A DNA stretch of 64,000 nt from Temnothorax longispinosus (GCF_030848805.1 NC_092363.1:12754886-12818885), one strand, 5' to 3'; counted from the first letter of the stretch, positions 35,341-47,098 are shown. Numbers and translations are program-made. The notes: a model not told the origin generated them from the sequence alone.

Positions 35341-36012
35341 AACATAGTTTAAAAACAAATAAAACATTGCAAAATACATATAGGAATAAATATTATGCTG
35401 TCTTTAAATTTTAAATCATATAATTGCTTAAAAACGTTTAACAAATTAAAGAAGAATATTATTAGAAAATTACCTTTTCAAAAGAAGTCACCAAGTGCAC
35501 GCACCAGTATGAAAAACTATTGTACAAAATTATTTTAATATATCCAATCAAAAATATAAAATAATTATGCATTGCAACATAAATAGTGTTGATTTCCGTA
35601 AGAAGAATGTAATATATTTTTTGAAAAAGAGTTTTAAAATCAGAAAATTGCGCCAAATAAAAAGAGGAAATATGTTAAATGTTAGAAAATTAAACATTTT
35701 TAAACCCATCAAGGTAATATAAAATATTTAAATGTATATCATATTAGATTGAAATAAAAAAAATATTTAATGCAAAAAACTTATTGTTAGTGTTGCTAGA
35801 CCAAGTACGGCCGAAATAAATAAATAAATGTGATAAACATATACGATACGTGTGTGTCATGTTCAGGTCTACATTAAAAACATTATTTATTTTCATTACC
35901 TAGCAGCGCAAAATTTTTTACATTAAATATTTTTTTATTTTAATTAAATATTATATACATTAAAATATTTTAATCTTGGTGGGTTTTAATCTTATTTATT
36001 ATCTTGGTGGGT
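35341..36012. other. AT-rich stretch containing one arm of a large inverted repeat
   Basis: 35520-35710 is the reverse complement of 38384-38535 (shared AAATAAAAAGAGGAAATATG and GAAATCAAC/GTTGATTTC blocks). The 36-38.4 kb TTAA element lies between the arms. Elsewhere nothing is seen. Confidence 0.5.
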
Positions 36013-36859
36013 TTAAGGGGATCCTAGAGCGACGGCAATGACCGATATTTATAGGTGTATGATTTTCTTGGAATTGGCTTTACAGATTTAAAATTTCTTT
36101 AATACGTTTAAAGTACATACAGAAATGATGGGTGGCGTGGTAAATTGAAGACTAAAAACTTAAAAGAATTGAAAAAATTATATTTGATACTACTTGGTGT
36201 ACCCGAGAAAAAATAATTTTGACTAATTATATATAATTGTATATGATTATGTATAGAATCATAAATGAATATATATGAGTATATTTATGATCATGTATAT
36301 TTACATTTTGCTCCTTGTATGATTATATATGGATCCATATATGATTAGATCTGACCATTCCCATGCTGATATGACTAATATATTCTAATTCGTATGAGTA
36401 GGTACAGATTCATGTATGATTAGACCTAATCAAGCCTGACTCATACCAGACTGTATATGAATTCATATATGACTATATTTAAATCTATGTATGATTCTAT
36501 TTAATCATGACTGGCTAATATGAACTCGCACCTGACTATATGTAAATTTATATATAACTAGATCCATATATAATTGTGCGTATTTAGATCTGACTATTTC
36601 TATGCTGATATGACTAATATATTCTAATTCGTATGAGTAGGTACAGATTCATATATGATTAGACCTAATCAAGCCTGACTCATACCTGACTGTATATGAA
36701 TTCATGTATGACTATATGATATATATATCAAAACCTTCGTATGTAAGCAAATGACGTTCAATATTATTGAATTCTATATTTGTTATGTATTTACCTAAGA
36801 GCTCATAGCTTTTTGATCTCATATTCCATTGTACATTACATTATTAGCATTACGTTCCC

Positions 36860-37256
36860 GTTCAATGGCACGGACTTTTCAAAATTAGTACTCCTTGAGC
36901 AATAACTAGATTATTGACAATTTTTTGACCCAAGTGTTTATTACCATGCACACATTTGGCAATAAATCCGTTATAATTCTCGAAGGAAAAGCTGACGTCG
37001 CCCAGAATGGATCCCATCTTTCGGCGCATAATGTCAAATGTATAAGTTGATGAGTATTACACGTTAATTCTCTGTCACCGTACAGTTTTTCAAATTGTTT
37101 TACAAATAATTTAAGTAAAATATCTGATTGTTTAAGATCAAACTGTGTAATTTGATTTTGAAGTAAATTAAACAATGCTATAACTAACATCATCCAGTGC
37201 TGAAAATATTTATTAGGCAAATGATCAATAAGAGCTATAAAAGAATAAAATAACAA
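36860..37256 (-). pseudogene. DUF4218-like transposon protein remnant
   Basis: Minus strand 37256-36906 encodes YFQHWMMLVIALFNLLQ, FEKLYGDRELTCNTHQLIHL and LCAERWDPFWATSAF. This is the conserved HQLxHL...GPxWxxSxF region of DUF4218-like proteins that accompany Tnp2/CACTA-type transposons. A one-base deletion near 36985 shifts the frame; the other frame continues FENYNGFIAKCVHGNKHLG. Upstream domains are absent. Confidence 0.7.
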
Positions 37257-37689
37257 AAAATTGTAATTTTCGGATGCATTATAAAATTGATAATATGTTA
37301 AAGGTCTTGATAATCGACAAAATGATTGAAGTGGTCGTATACTTGTGATAAAATTATCAATATCTTTACTCTTTTTTTTTTAATATTCTAAGGACCTTTT
37401 TTATCAAACCACAATTTAATAAGTTGTTTTACTATCCCAAGACGAACTGAGTGCATGAACTCAGGTAAAACACATGTTCCAATATCAATCAGCGGCACAC
37501 AAAACAATCTACTACTACGGAAAAGACTACGGAAAAATATAATTTTTAATCCAATTATTTGTTACATTTTTGTAGAATTAAATTATATTGTTAGAAAACT
37601 ATACAGTATCTATGTCTGACACTTTCCGTACATCTGCTAACAATAAGTGTAACATATGTAGTACAATACGAAACGTCTTTATTAATTAA

Positions 37690-37760
37690 CGTTGTAGCAC
37701 AGTACGTAAGGTGACTGACTCAAGATCCAGGGGTTCCAAGTTCATAATCCAGCGGTGGTC
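37690..37760 (+). repeat. tRNA-like sequence inside the DNA element
   Basis: TAGCACAGTACGTAAGGTG resembles an A-box region, and GGTTCCAAGTTCATAATCC a degraded B box. It resembles the tRNA-like core at 45545-45605. It is too degraded to be a gene. Confidence 0.35.
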
Positions 37761-38386
37761 AGCAAATTTTCCAAGTACAATATAAATTAATTAATTAAGC
37801 TTGCACATAATAAAGATTTTCGGCAATAAAATAATTTTTAACAAGAAAAATAAATTTTATATTTTTATATTTTAATGGTCAAATATGAATAGATATGACC
37901 GTCTATATGATTTTGTATGAGCATGCATGGTCAGACCTGGCCAATTTTCGGATCTGATCATATAAACAATAATGTATGATCATATATAATTAGTCAAAAT
38001 TATTTTTTCTCGGGTACCTAACCTTTTGTACCTAGAGCTGTCACTAATTCATGGAAACTTTCGTTTAATATACGAATTATATAGCTTACGTATACAAATC
38101 GAAAGTACCCCACTAATCGGACTAGATCAAAGAACAACGTTGGATCATTGAAACTAAATTTAAAAGCCTATATAATAAGAAAGATTTTCATTGATCGCAG
38201 ATTTTATGCATGTACACATTGTACACATATGCAGTTACACAGCGTTGCAATCTGACAAGGACAGATATCTCGTAGGATCTCGTTGGATAAGGACAGAATG
38301 ATCAAAATAATCGATATTTTTAATTCCGCTTAGATGAGAGGGCGCTTTCTCGTCGGAGTTCGGCCGTCACTCCAGGATCCCCTTAA

Positions 38387-38640
38387 AAATGTTTAATTTT
38401 TTAAAACTTTTATATTTCCTCTTTTTATTTGGCACAATTTTTTTATTTCAAAACTTTTTTAAAAAATAGTACATTTGTTTTACGGAAATCAACTATTTCT
38501 GTTGCGATGCATAATTATTTTAATCAGATAGTTAATTACAATCAAGACATTTTCAATAACATATCCGGTAACCTAGCGAGAAATAAAAAGTCAAAATAAT
38601 ATCGAAATGTGGTCATCGAAAAGAGGTAGAGATTCAATGG
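38387..38640. other. Second arm of the 35.5-kb inverted repeat plus spacer
   Basis: 38387-38535 mirrors 35520-35710. The remainder is unremarkable. Confidence 0.5.
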
Positions 38641-38760
38641 TTGCGTTCGGAAACGTCATCCGGGTACACACGGGTATACTTCCTTCTCCTTCTAACTCGC
38701 TGAGATAGAAAGAGTAAGGAGTATACTCGTGTACACTCGGGTAACGTTTCCGAACGCAGA
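38641..38760. mobile_element. 120-bp MITE
   Basis: TGCGTTCGGAAACGT at the left is mirrored by ACGTTTCCGAACGCA-like sequence at the right, and GGGTACACACGGGTATACT mirrors AGTATACTCGTGTACACTC-type sequence inside. It has a short spacer and no ORF. Confidence 0.75.
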
Positions 38761-39262
38761 CAATATTGATTCAAACGGGCTTGATTTCGAGAAAATTTCA
38801 AAATAATATCGAAATCAGCTCGATTTTAAGCGATTTTTGACGTACCACAGTGCAGGTACTGTAGATGGGCCTCTTAATTGCAAATTAATGTGGGGATTGT
38901 GAAACTTGGAAACATTTGCAATATTCCCCGAAATCCTTTAATTTTCTAGTTCCCATACAGTACAAAAAAATTGCAGAAACATTGCAGAAATATTTTTACT
39001 TTCTTTCGGATAATCTCCGAATGGATAAATAGGTGGCAGGAGAAATTGTTATTCGATTAGGAGATCTTCACTATGAGATCGATTATTATCAAGATAAACG
39101 TTTTAAGCGATACGTTGACTAGATACGATCATACTTTGAAGACGAAACAGTATCGAAGTCTACGAACATTAAATTATCAACTCAAAGCAATAAGATACCT
39201 AACCACCTCGACGAATTTGCTTCTATGAGAACTCTCGAACAGCCAGCTCAATGTTGTTTATA
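38761..39262. other. Non-coding stretch
   Basis: Mixed-composition sequence without a recognised gene or repeat. Confidence 0.35.
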
Positions 39263-39839
39263 CCCTGATAGCCAAGCGTGATAGAGCATATTGAGCAAAC
39301 TAATAATGCATTGAATGTGTTTTCATATATTTGCTGTAAATTTGCTGACATCGAAATAGAACACGTTACAAATACAGCTACACGACTGCTTATACATGCA
39401 ATCAGTTGACGCAATTTCCAGACCAAACGATCTGCAATATCGGTACGTTATGTTGTCTGCAACATGTCAGCAACATGACAGCAATGAATGATTTATCGTT
39501 CCATCTTGAGCATCATGATGCAAACATGACGGCAACAACACATATATTATGATTTCCATCCGTTATTGTCTATATGTCATCAAGCTATAAAGTTTTTTAA
39601 TTGTATCTCGTTGCTAACGAAGTGTTGACAATATGAAATTGTCACAAATCCCTCACAAATTGATGTTGTCACGTTGCAATCAATTTGATGTTAATAGAAA
39701 TATAATTCATATGAGTTCAACCCGATAAGCATAATGCTGTCTCACCTTGTCCCGAGTTTGTCAAAAATTAGTTGCATTAACGACAAGCTACTTATTGTTG
39801 GCAACATGGCAGCAAACTCACAGCATTTGGCTATATGGG
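39263..39839. mobile_element. Element with CCCnnATAGCCAA ends
   Basis: The left CCCTGATAGCCAAGCGTG pairs with the right CAGCATTTGGCTATATGGG (reverse complement CCCATATAGCCAAATGCTG). The interior from about 39440 is rich in degenerate CAACATGNCAGCAA repeats. The ends and architecture link it to the elements at 14052, 44975 and 46405. Confidence 0.55.
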
Positions 39840-40709
39840 TAATGGCACCTTTGACCCAAGCTAGCTGGGAAGTCATATAATATTGATTCTAAATCAACTC
39901 GGGAGTCGAATAAAACCGACGACACCGCTATTTACAAGGCTCTCCTCAGCAATTTGATATACCCCCCGCAAGTGGTACATCGATCAACACGTACTTGTCT
40001 TCCGCCACAATAGTATACACCATTGAATGGGACCGTAACGTTTACCGAGAATTTATATGACAATCAATTCCAAAAGAGAAAAGAATTGTTGAGTATGAGT
40101 ACATTCTATTCCCCGTGAAAAACAAAAGAATAACAATTCCTATCTTATGATTGCGTTGATTACGCTTTTCTGGTCTTGTAATAATAAAATTTTTCAATGT
40201 AATAGCGTGTTATTCAGTGAATCCCTGGAACCTTTTCAAATCATTATATCTCTATCCCATACGTAATAAAAATCTTATTTATTCTTTAGTCTAAGTAAAG
40301 CCATGATTTTAATAAAAACATAATGAGAGAAAGGTGAGATAAAGTGATAAAGTCAACCGTTGCTTTTCTTTATTTAAAATGTATCTAAAAAATTCCCTGA
40401 CATTAAGACTATATATTTTGACCATAATTTTCGAATTCAGCAAGTAAAACTGATTGTGAGAACTGTAAAAAAAAGAGTGAACGATCTTTGGTTTCAAAAT
40501 TGCCTCAAATGCATACCCTTCTTACAAATATATCTCCAATATGTCAGATGAAGAAAGGAAACAAAACAAATGATTAAGATAAATATTAATTCTTATACAA
40601 CTTCCTTTTCTGTTAATACTTTTATTTTTAAATACTATGGTGTTAAAGTTTTTTCTATGTGGTAAAAGAAGGTTACAGTTCTTATATATAAATTATAAAG
40701 TAATATATA
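39840..40709. other. Non-coding stretch
   Basis: AT-rich, no gene recognised; a small minus ORF at 40309-40497 shows no family resemblance. Confidence 0.35.
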
Positions 40710-41820
40710 CCCAGGTAGCACATATTAGTTTCATATACGTTTTTTGAACATATACATAGTTCCATAACCGTAAAGAAACCAAGAAACGTTAAATTTGAAC
40801 AAAAATTTTGTTGAAACCATGATTTAAGAAACGTATTTTTTACGTTTCTACAGTTAACAAAAATACCTATTTGTTAAATTTTTCCTTTCAAAATTATAAT
40901 TTGCTTTATCTATATATATATAATAGCTTCAATAGCCTTTTTTCAAACATTTAAATTTATATTGCACTAATTATTATTGCACAAAATAAATCATTTTATC
41001 CATGTGTGCACATATATCCACTTATTTACTTAAATTAATTTTGTCCTACCGGTCTTAATCTATTTGTCATCGGACAAATCTGAGCTTGGAAGACTTCCAA
41101 CAGTTGCAAAATAAACGTTCTGCTGAACGTGGCCATTAAAAGAACATTTATACGTGTGTTCCGTTTTGAAGAACTTCCTGAACTGGTGTACATCAGCAAT
41201 TAAGTCAGAGTGAGACAAGTATAGGGCCAAAGCACAAAGATTGTTGTAACGTTTACAACTCTGTCTTAAGTCATACGCCGGTGTCGGAAGTCCACGCACA
41301 AGGATTGACGTTAGCGTATGTCGTATCCGTCGCGTATGCGACGCGATGGATACGACATACGCTAACGTCAATCCTTGTGCGTTGACTTCCGACACCGGCG
41401 TATGACTTACGACAGTGTCGTAAACGGTTACGACAATCCTTGTGCGTAGGCCCTGTTTTACTTTAACTTATTGCACGAATGTGCACCAGTTCAGGAATTT
41501 CTTCGGAAAAGAATAGACGTCATAGATGGTATATGCATAAAGCTTCTAGAATATTCTCACGCATGTCTCAAAGACGTCATAAACACGTTCAAAAGACGTG
41601 AAAAGTAGGAATTTTAAATGTCTTTATCTAAAAATCTTTATCATTAAAACAAAACGTTTCTATGATAGTTTTTTAAACGTTATTTTATCGGAAAAGAAAT
41701 AAACGTTCCATCAAACGTTTTTTGAATGGACATTTTTACTCATGAGAAACATTTCTAGAAATCGGTTATAAAACGGAAAAACGCTTATAAAACATTTCTG
41801 AAACGTGTATGTGCTACCTG
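40710..41820. mobile_element. Element with CCCAGGTAGCACATA ends
   Basis: CCAGGTAGCACATA at the left mirrors TATGTGCTACCTG at the right. The interior has degenerate AAACGTTTCT-type repeats mirrored on both sides and contains the palindromic MITE at 41223-41454. No transposase. Confidence 0.7.
41223..41454. mobile_element. 232-bp palindromic MITE
   Basis: Near-perfect palindrome centred at about 41338. AGGGCC ends are followed by GCACAAGGATTG and TAAGTCATACGCCGGTGTCG, all mirrored. The two arms differ at only a few sites. TA lies beside the left end. Confidence 0.85.
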
Positions 41821-41984
41821 AAATGAAGATAATATATTAATTGTTTAATATGTGAAAATATGTAAAAGAAATATAGATTATATATAAAGCATATACAGAG
41901 TGTTTCTTTACATGTGGGACCCGCTTCAGCAGTGGATAGAAGACACAAAAACAATGAAAAAAGTTTATATAAACATATGTTCTA
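41821..41984. other. Short spacer with a possible mariner end
   Basis: CAGAGTGTTTCTTTACATGTG near 41896 resembles a mariner terminal repeat. No partner is seen. Confidence 0.3.
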
Positions 41985-42102
41985 TTGCTTCCTCATAGAG
42001 GAAGCTTTGTTTTCATAAAAATTTTTTTTTCAGTTTTCTTTGCCAATGTGTTTAGAATGTTCTAAAACGTCGAAAAATCACATTTTTACAAAATGTCCGT
42101 GT

Positions 42103-42133
<31 letters not shown>

Positions 42134-42768
42134 GCGTGTGCGTGTGCGTGTGCGCGCGTGTGTGTGTGTGTGTGTGTAGGGATTTGATTTCCGTAGTTGC
42201 TCTAACTTCCGCAAATTTTGAGATATTGGGCTCAAATTTTTTTTAAACGTAGAGTATCATTAAAGGAAGGTTGGTATTGAATTTGGCGATGAAAGATCGG
42301 TAAAGGAGTTCTTTCTTTATAAAATTTTAAATTTTTAAAAAAATGTCCGTGGCTGCTCTAACTTCCGCAAATTTTGAGATATTAGGTTGTTTCTAATTCT
42401 ATTATATTTTTCAGTCTTTTCTTCCCCTATTTCATATATAATTCTTTAAGATTCGGTTGATTAGACCCAGCTTTATACGCGATCAAAGGTCCATAATTTT
42501 TTTAGAAATGCCTGTGATAGCTCTAACTTCCGCAAATTTTAAGATATCGGGCTATTTCTAATTCTATTATCTTCTTCAGTCTTTTCTATCTTTATTTTAC
42601 ATATAATTCTTTAAGATTTGGTTGATTAGATCCAGATTTATATGCGATCAAATGTCCATATGCAAAGTCCATATATGGACCATGTAGCCTGAACTTCCAA
42701 AGTCAACATTGATTTGACATTGTGTCAATTGTAAAACCTCACTTGTGCTACTATGCTGACCCTTTTTC
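41985..42768. repeat. Compound repeat A
   Basis: Inverted relative of the block split between 47768-47976 and 50565-51948 (repeat B). It shares, in mirrored order: CTCATAGAGGAAGC, a TG/AC microsatellite, two or three Helitron-type ~130-bp units, TCCATATATGGACCATGTAG and AAAACCTCACTTGTGCTAC. Likely two copies of one composite element. Confidence 0.7.
42103..42177. repeat. (TG)n microsatellite with CG interruptions
   Basis: About 37 units, with TGCG variants in the middle. It corresponds to the AC run at 51693-51731 in the inverted copy. Confidence 0.95.
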
Positions 42769-42788
42769 AATTCATAAAAAGGTTAAAG

Positions 42789-44631
42789 GCCGTAGCTGGA
42801 TAAGGATCAATGTGCTCCCACACGGATCATGCTCATTTTTTTCTCTTTAAAAAGAATATTTGAAAAGAAATTCTGCAATATATAGCCATTGTAATGTTTC
42901 TTTCTTAATCCATACCGAGGAATTGCACCTCGCAAATCTCTCCAAACGCGCTCGATATTTTGAGTATGTGTCCCAGTAACTGGATCCACGAAATTGTATT
43001 TGTGATTGACTATACTATGTTGATAATTCTCATACTTTAAGCAGTCATAAGAACGCCAACAATACGAATAAATTGTTGATCCAGCAGCTATCCGACGATG
43101 GATTACTTCCAACAAAACGTCAGCCGTTCGTGATTCCACAGGTTCAATAAATACTTCCTTCGTTGTTTGGTCTTTTCCACCGAAGACCCATTGTCCCGTA
43201 ATCAAGCGTCCCTTGCTATATTTACGCTTGCCTATTTTGGCTTTATCTACTTGGACAATGTGTCCCGATCCACCGATGAGTGCACTACACCGTGTAAGCC
43301 AGTTGATGCACACTTCACGACATGAGATCCAATCGACGGTAGTACGTGATATTATAGACAGTTCGGTCATCAGCCTTGCTTGATGTGGAGGAGGATGGTA
43401 AATAAAGTATGCGATGAAACGACTTCTTCAAATTTAGTCGACTTTTATCAAACCACGTATTGTTAACCCTAGACAGACTCACTGGGGTCTACGGGACCCC
43501 ACGCGAAATTCAAATTGAGCCCCTGCTTTAGGAAGGTTAGTTTTCATACCGAGACCCTAACCATAATTCAGTTTAGTCATCCGGCAATCGATCTCTGTGA
43601 TTCAGCGAGTGCGTTAAATCCGTGCAGCAGCTGTGACCGAAAAAGAAAATCGTTTGGGGTCTCGTAGACCCCAGTGAGTCATTTACGCTCGACATTTACC
43701 ACAGTAAAGTATATTTCAGATTTTTTGTAAAAATCGATAACGAAAAATTATACACTTTATAGCACTCCCCGGAAAATTCTACCCCTGTTTCATATATAAT
43801 TGTTTAAAATTCGGTCAATTATTTCATTTTTGCTGTTCTTGCACAGCAACTGATTAAAACTTTGTAAAGTTTTTGTGGAGTTAATTTTACTGTTTCCATA
43901 TACTTTTATAACTTTTGACTACCTTTCAAATAAATAATAATCGACAGAATCTGTTTTACTTTCCATTTCTTGCGATTTTTCTCATCCGATAGTTTTTCGT
44001 CATTTCCTCTACTTCAGACGTTCAAAGAAATATGTTTTTTTTAAGAAACGAAAAAGTCGCTTACATGCCCTTGAAGGTTGTCTATTCGTCTTTCAAAATC
44101 CGTTGGAAATTTTAAAATCGGTGAATTTTATGAAAAACTACAGCATTTTTAATAAAAATAGTCATTTCAGCCCAATTTTTGGTTCTTCTTCTTGTTTTTC
44201 GAAATTTTTTTATTGTTCCTTTTTTACTACCACAAATTGATGACTACTATCGTCTTCCCTATTAAACAACAAACAAAATTATCTATTACAAAGTTTTCTA
44301 AGAACATTCTGGAAATATTATACACGCGGTACAAGTTTGGGGTTTTTAAGACCCCAGTGAGTCATTCACGTATGAGAAAAATAAGTGAGTCTGTCTAGGG
44401 TTAAAAGCGTGGATTTTTTGAATTTGCACCGAACACGCTGACGTTTTTGACGACGCACAGACACATATGTTGAAGAGTTACAATTGAAAAACAATGTTTT
44501 CCGATATTTATATTTATCACAGAGCCACAGCTACAACATACAATTGCTTTGCAAATAACCTTATGATAAATTAAAATATCAACCAAAGCGTTGTGATTAT
44601 CCACAATACGAAGAAATTGATACAGTTTCAT
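42789..44631 (-). pseudogene. Merlin (IS1595-like) transposase, split by a TTAA element
   Basis: Minus strand. The N-terminal part (44631-44405) has IVCCSCGSVIN, a remnant of the N-terminal zinc ribbon, and ends GANSKNPRF. After the insertion the frame resumes with TWFDKSRLNLKKS. A one-base shift near 43428 leads to 43420-42807, the DDE domain: TVDWISCREVC, VQVDKAKIGKRKYSKGRLIT, GQWVFGGKD, HSIVNHKYNFVDPVTG and THTQNIERVWRDLR (catalytic Glu). The second catalytic Asp appears replaced: IYSYCWRSY has Tyr where the family normally has Asp before CW. The element 3' end lies near 42789 (AAGGCCGTAGCTGG). It is inactive. Confidence 0.85.
43467..44400. mobile_element. TTAA-target element inserted in Merlin
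   Basis: The left CCCTAGACAGACTCACTGGG and right GTGAGTCTGTCTAGGG are inverted ends with TTAA on each side (43463-43466, 44401-44404). GACCCCAGTGAGTCATT motifs repeat near both ends. One Helitron-type repeat unit lies inside (43720-43830). No transposase is present; piggyBac-type by its target site. Confidence 0.8.
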
Positions 44632-44929
44632 ATCGATTATAAGTACGTGAAACGATCAACATAGTAAGCAATTTGACTGACGACTGTCACAAATAGTTTC
44701 TATAACAATACATACCATCATCTGATATTGTCTAAATGTAAATAAGCAGTGACCTTGTTTTGAATAGCACGCGTTCCAAGCAAATCTCGCCGGTGGGTAA
44801 GTTGTATAAAGCGAGATCCCTTACCGGCGGGGTGGGTGCGGGAGGGGATGGGCCGTAGGCAACGATATATATACGAGTGTATACACGGAGACCAGTTGTC
44901 ACATGGGTTCGTGGCGTGCTTTACAAGCT
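44632..44929. other. Merlin 5' flank
   Basis: Includes a GC-rich patch (44780-44860, GGGTGGGTGCGGGAGGGG). A possible Merlin outer end GGGCCGTAGG occurs near 44849. No gene is identified. Confidence 0.35.
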
Positions 44930-45249
44930 CGTTTCTCAAATTTTTTTTGTTAATAACTTTTTAACGAATAACGACCCATACAGCATGGAATATGCAAGAA
45001 ATGTGCTATAAACAATCTATAAATATTTTAATATTCCACGGGTCATTCAGAATATTCTGTAGAAGTTCTATAAATATTCCATGAAATTTTGTCTATTCGG
45101 AATATGCATAGAATATTTTTTACATATTAGTAGAATATTTTTAAAATAATCTATAAACATTTTAGGAAAAATATTAAAAACATTCTAATTATTCTAGGAA
45201 TATTTAAAGAATATTTTGGAACATATTATATAAATATTCTGTGGAAAGC

Positions 45250-45250
<1 letters not shown>

Positions 45251-45293
<43 letters not shown>
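45251..45293. repeat. (TA)n microsatellite
   Basis: About 21 uninterrupted TA units. Confidence 0.95.
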
Positions 45294-45296
<3 letters not shown>

Positions 45297-45385
45297 AAAA
45301 CTTTTTAGAAATTTTTCTGCAATATTTATAGAATATTTCGTGATTTTCTTGAAGTATCTACAATATGTTATGCATATTTCAAACA

Positions 45386-45738
45386 TTCACCCGATATTGA
45401 GAAATATTATATCATATATCTAATTCAAAATTTTATTACTCTTTTTAAACTGAATTTGTTTCTTAAGATGATTTTTGAAAAATTATATATTTGCGCTGGT
45501 TATGACATATGTAGACTATATATAACGCTTACATCAAATTAAGAAGTAGTCTACCACGTAAAGCAGTTGGCTCACGATGCAGAGGTCCCGAGGTCCCGAG
45601 TTCGAATCCCATGAAGGTAAGTGTGTTTTTCAAATACGAGAAAATATTTATAATTATAGACTGCATCTTAAGAAACAAATTTAGTTAAAAAATAGTAATA
45701 AAATTTTGAAATAAATAATTTTTTTTATGTCGGGTGAA
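45386..45738. mobile_element. MITE with a tRNA-like core
   Basis: TTCACCCGATATTG at the left mirrors ATGTCGGGTGAA at the right, and the arms also mirror TTTTATTACT and TTGTTTCTTAAGATG blocks. The centre holds the tRNA-like segment 45545-45605. Confidence 0.65.
45545..45605 (+). repeat. tRNA-like sequence
   Basis: AAGCAGTTGGCTCACGATGC (A-box-like) followed by GAGTTCGAATCCC (near-perfect B box). GGTCCCGA is duplicated between them. It lacks proper acceptor pairing, so it is a pseudo-tRNA or polymerase III promoter relic. Confidence 0.5.
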
Positions 45739-46029
45739 TATTAACCCTGGTAACACAGTCTGATAGTTCAGATACGTCCCGAAGAAGTGCGCAAGAAAAC
45801 AGTCAAAAATTGCGACAGTAGTGCATAATATCTGTGTTTAACGAGTACTTACTGTACTATTGCAGTAGTCTGCTGTAAGAAGCTACTGTGAAATTTTATA
45901 CTATTTGTTAAAAGTAAACATGCAGCAGAAATGTGAAAACAATATGGAAGTATCTGCCCAACGGAAAAATAACAGCAAATCGCGTTAGACTCTTCACGCA
46001 CACTTGACTGCTTTTTGCAGCAGAGTTTT

Positions 46030-46400
46030 GAGTACAGATCCGACCGGCAGAAACGTGAAAAGAACGTGCAAGCATCTGCCCGTGAGAAAAAGAGCAGTCG
46101 AGTGTGCTAGACGCTTGAAACATATTTGCAGCAAAATTTCACAAGTGTATGTCGCTTAAATTTTGTTGTTTTTGCCGTACAGATCCGATCGGCAGAAACG
46201 CGAAAAGAACGTGCAAGCATCTGCCCGTGAGAAAAAGAGCAGTCGAGTGTGCTAGACTCTTCAAACATATTTGCAGCAAAATTTCACAAGTGTATAATGT
46301 CGCTTAAATTGTTGTTTTTGCCATACAGATCCAAGTGACAGAAATGCGAAAAAAGCGTGCAAGCATCTGCCCGTCAGAAAAAGAACAGCCGAGCGCGCTA
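46030..46400. repeat. ~148-bp tandem repeat, about three copies
   Basis: Units start near 46034, 46182 and 46327 with TACAGATCCGACCGGCAGAA or variants and contain GTGCAAGCATCTGCCCG and AAAAAGAGCAGTCGAG. Diverged pieces extend to 45770 and to 47180-47280. Copies 1 and 2 are the most similar. Confidence 0.8.
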
Positions 46401-46404
46401 AACT

Positions 46405-47098
46405 CCCAGACAGCACAAAATATTTATAAAATATTTATAAAATATAAAAAAAAAAGATTTAAATATTTTAAAAATATATACGTTGAATATTTTGTAAATA
46501 TTATATAATGTCCGGAAAATAAAAGTATCTAAAAGATTATAATAAATATTTTAAAATAAAGTGTAAATAATTATCATCAATATTATTAAAGTTGTTTTTA
46601 ATTTATGTTATAAATATTTATAGAAATAATTACTGTAGGTTAACTGGAGATTGTGAAACTGTTATAGCTTCGTGCTGTAAGATGTAGGCTATACGTCTAT
46701 ACGGTCCATTTTGGCGTTACAAATTTCGAAAAATGTTTGATTGATAAATCAGATGTACGGTATATATTCTGCCAAAATCATTTGTATTTCTGCTGCTCTA
46801 CTTCTTACGCAAGCATCTGTCGTAATTCTTGTTGAATTCTGCTGTATGTGCTAGTTTGCAACGATGCCACTAGGCGGCGCATAATGATAAAACTAACTCG
46901 TAAGTAAATTTCAGTTGGGATCTAATATAAGCAGGCCTCCGGCGAAGCAAAATCACGACATTCGCGACAATATTTTCGCCAGCAATGCAACGTAAGGCTT
47001 ACCCAACACCACTGCGGTGCTATAAATATAAAAAATATTTTTGTAAATTATTTTAATCTTCCTAAAAAATATTTTAAAAATATTTTGTGCTGTATGGG
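46405..47098. mobile_element. Element with CCCAGACAGCACAAA ends
   Basis: The left CCCAGACAGCACAAAATATT mirrors AATATTTTGTGCTGTATGGG. The interior near both ends is AAAATATTTATAAAATATT repeats. It contains the third copy of the 100-bp twin-hairpin module. It is inserted in the tandem repeat region of the 44975 element. Confidence 0.7.
46858..46959 (+). repeat. ~100-bp twin-hairpin module, copy 3
   Basis: Matches 14495-14595 with a few substitutions (GCCACTAGGCGGC, GGCCTCCGGCGAAGC). Confidence 0.65.

Larger units (their letters stand above)
36199..38017. mobile_element. 1.8-kb DNA element with subterminal repeats (CACTA/EnSpm-like relic)
   Basis: The left GTACCCGAGAAAAAATAATT and right AATTATTTTTTCTCGGGTAC are inverted ends that extend into TTGACTAATTATATA. 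Subterminal arrays of degenerate TATATGATTAGATC-type repeats fill 36220-36720 and 37880-37985, a layout typical of CACTA/EnSpm elements. It carries a DUF4218-like protein remnant. The superfamily is an inference; the ends do not read CACTA. Confidence 0.6.
36017..38382. mobile_element. TTAA-target element with GGGGATCCT ends
   Basis: The left GGGGATCCTAGAGCGACGGC and right GCCGTCACTCCAGGATCCCC are inverted repeats with TTAA on both sides (36013-36016, 38383-38386). TTAA duplication is characteristic of piggyBac and Kolobok elements. It contains a second inverted-repeat element at 36199-38017. No transposase of its own is seen. Confidence 0.7.

Noticed and set aside
39223..40497. Minus-strand ORFs of 62-67 codons
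   Set aside because: No motif, no splice context, and partly within an inverted-repeat element; compatible with chance in AT-rich DNA.
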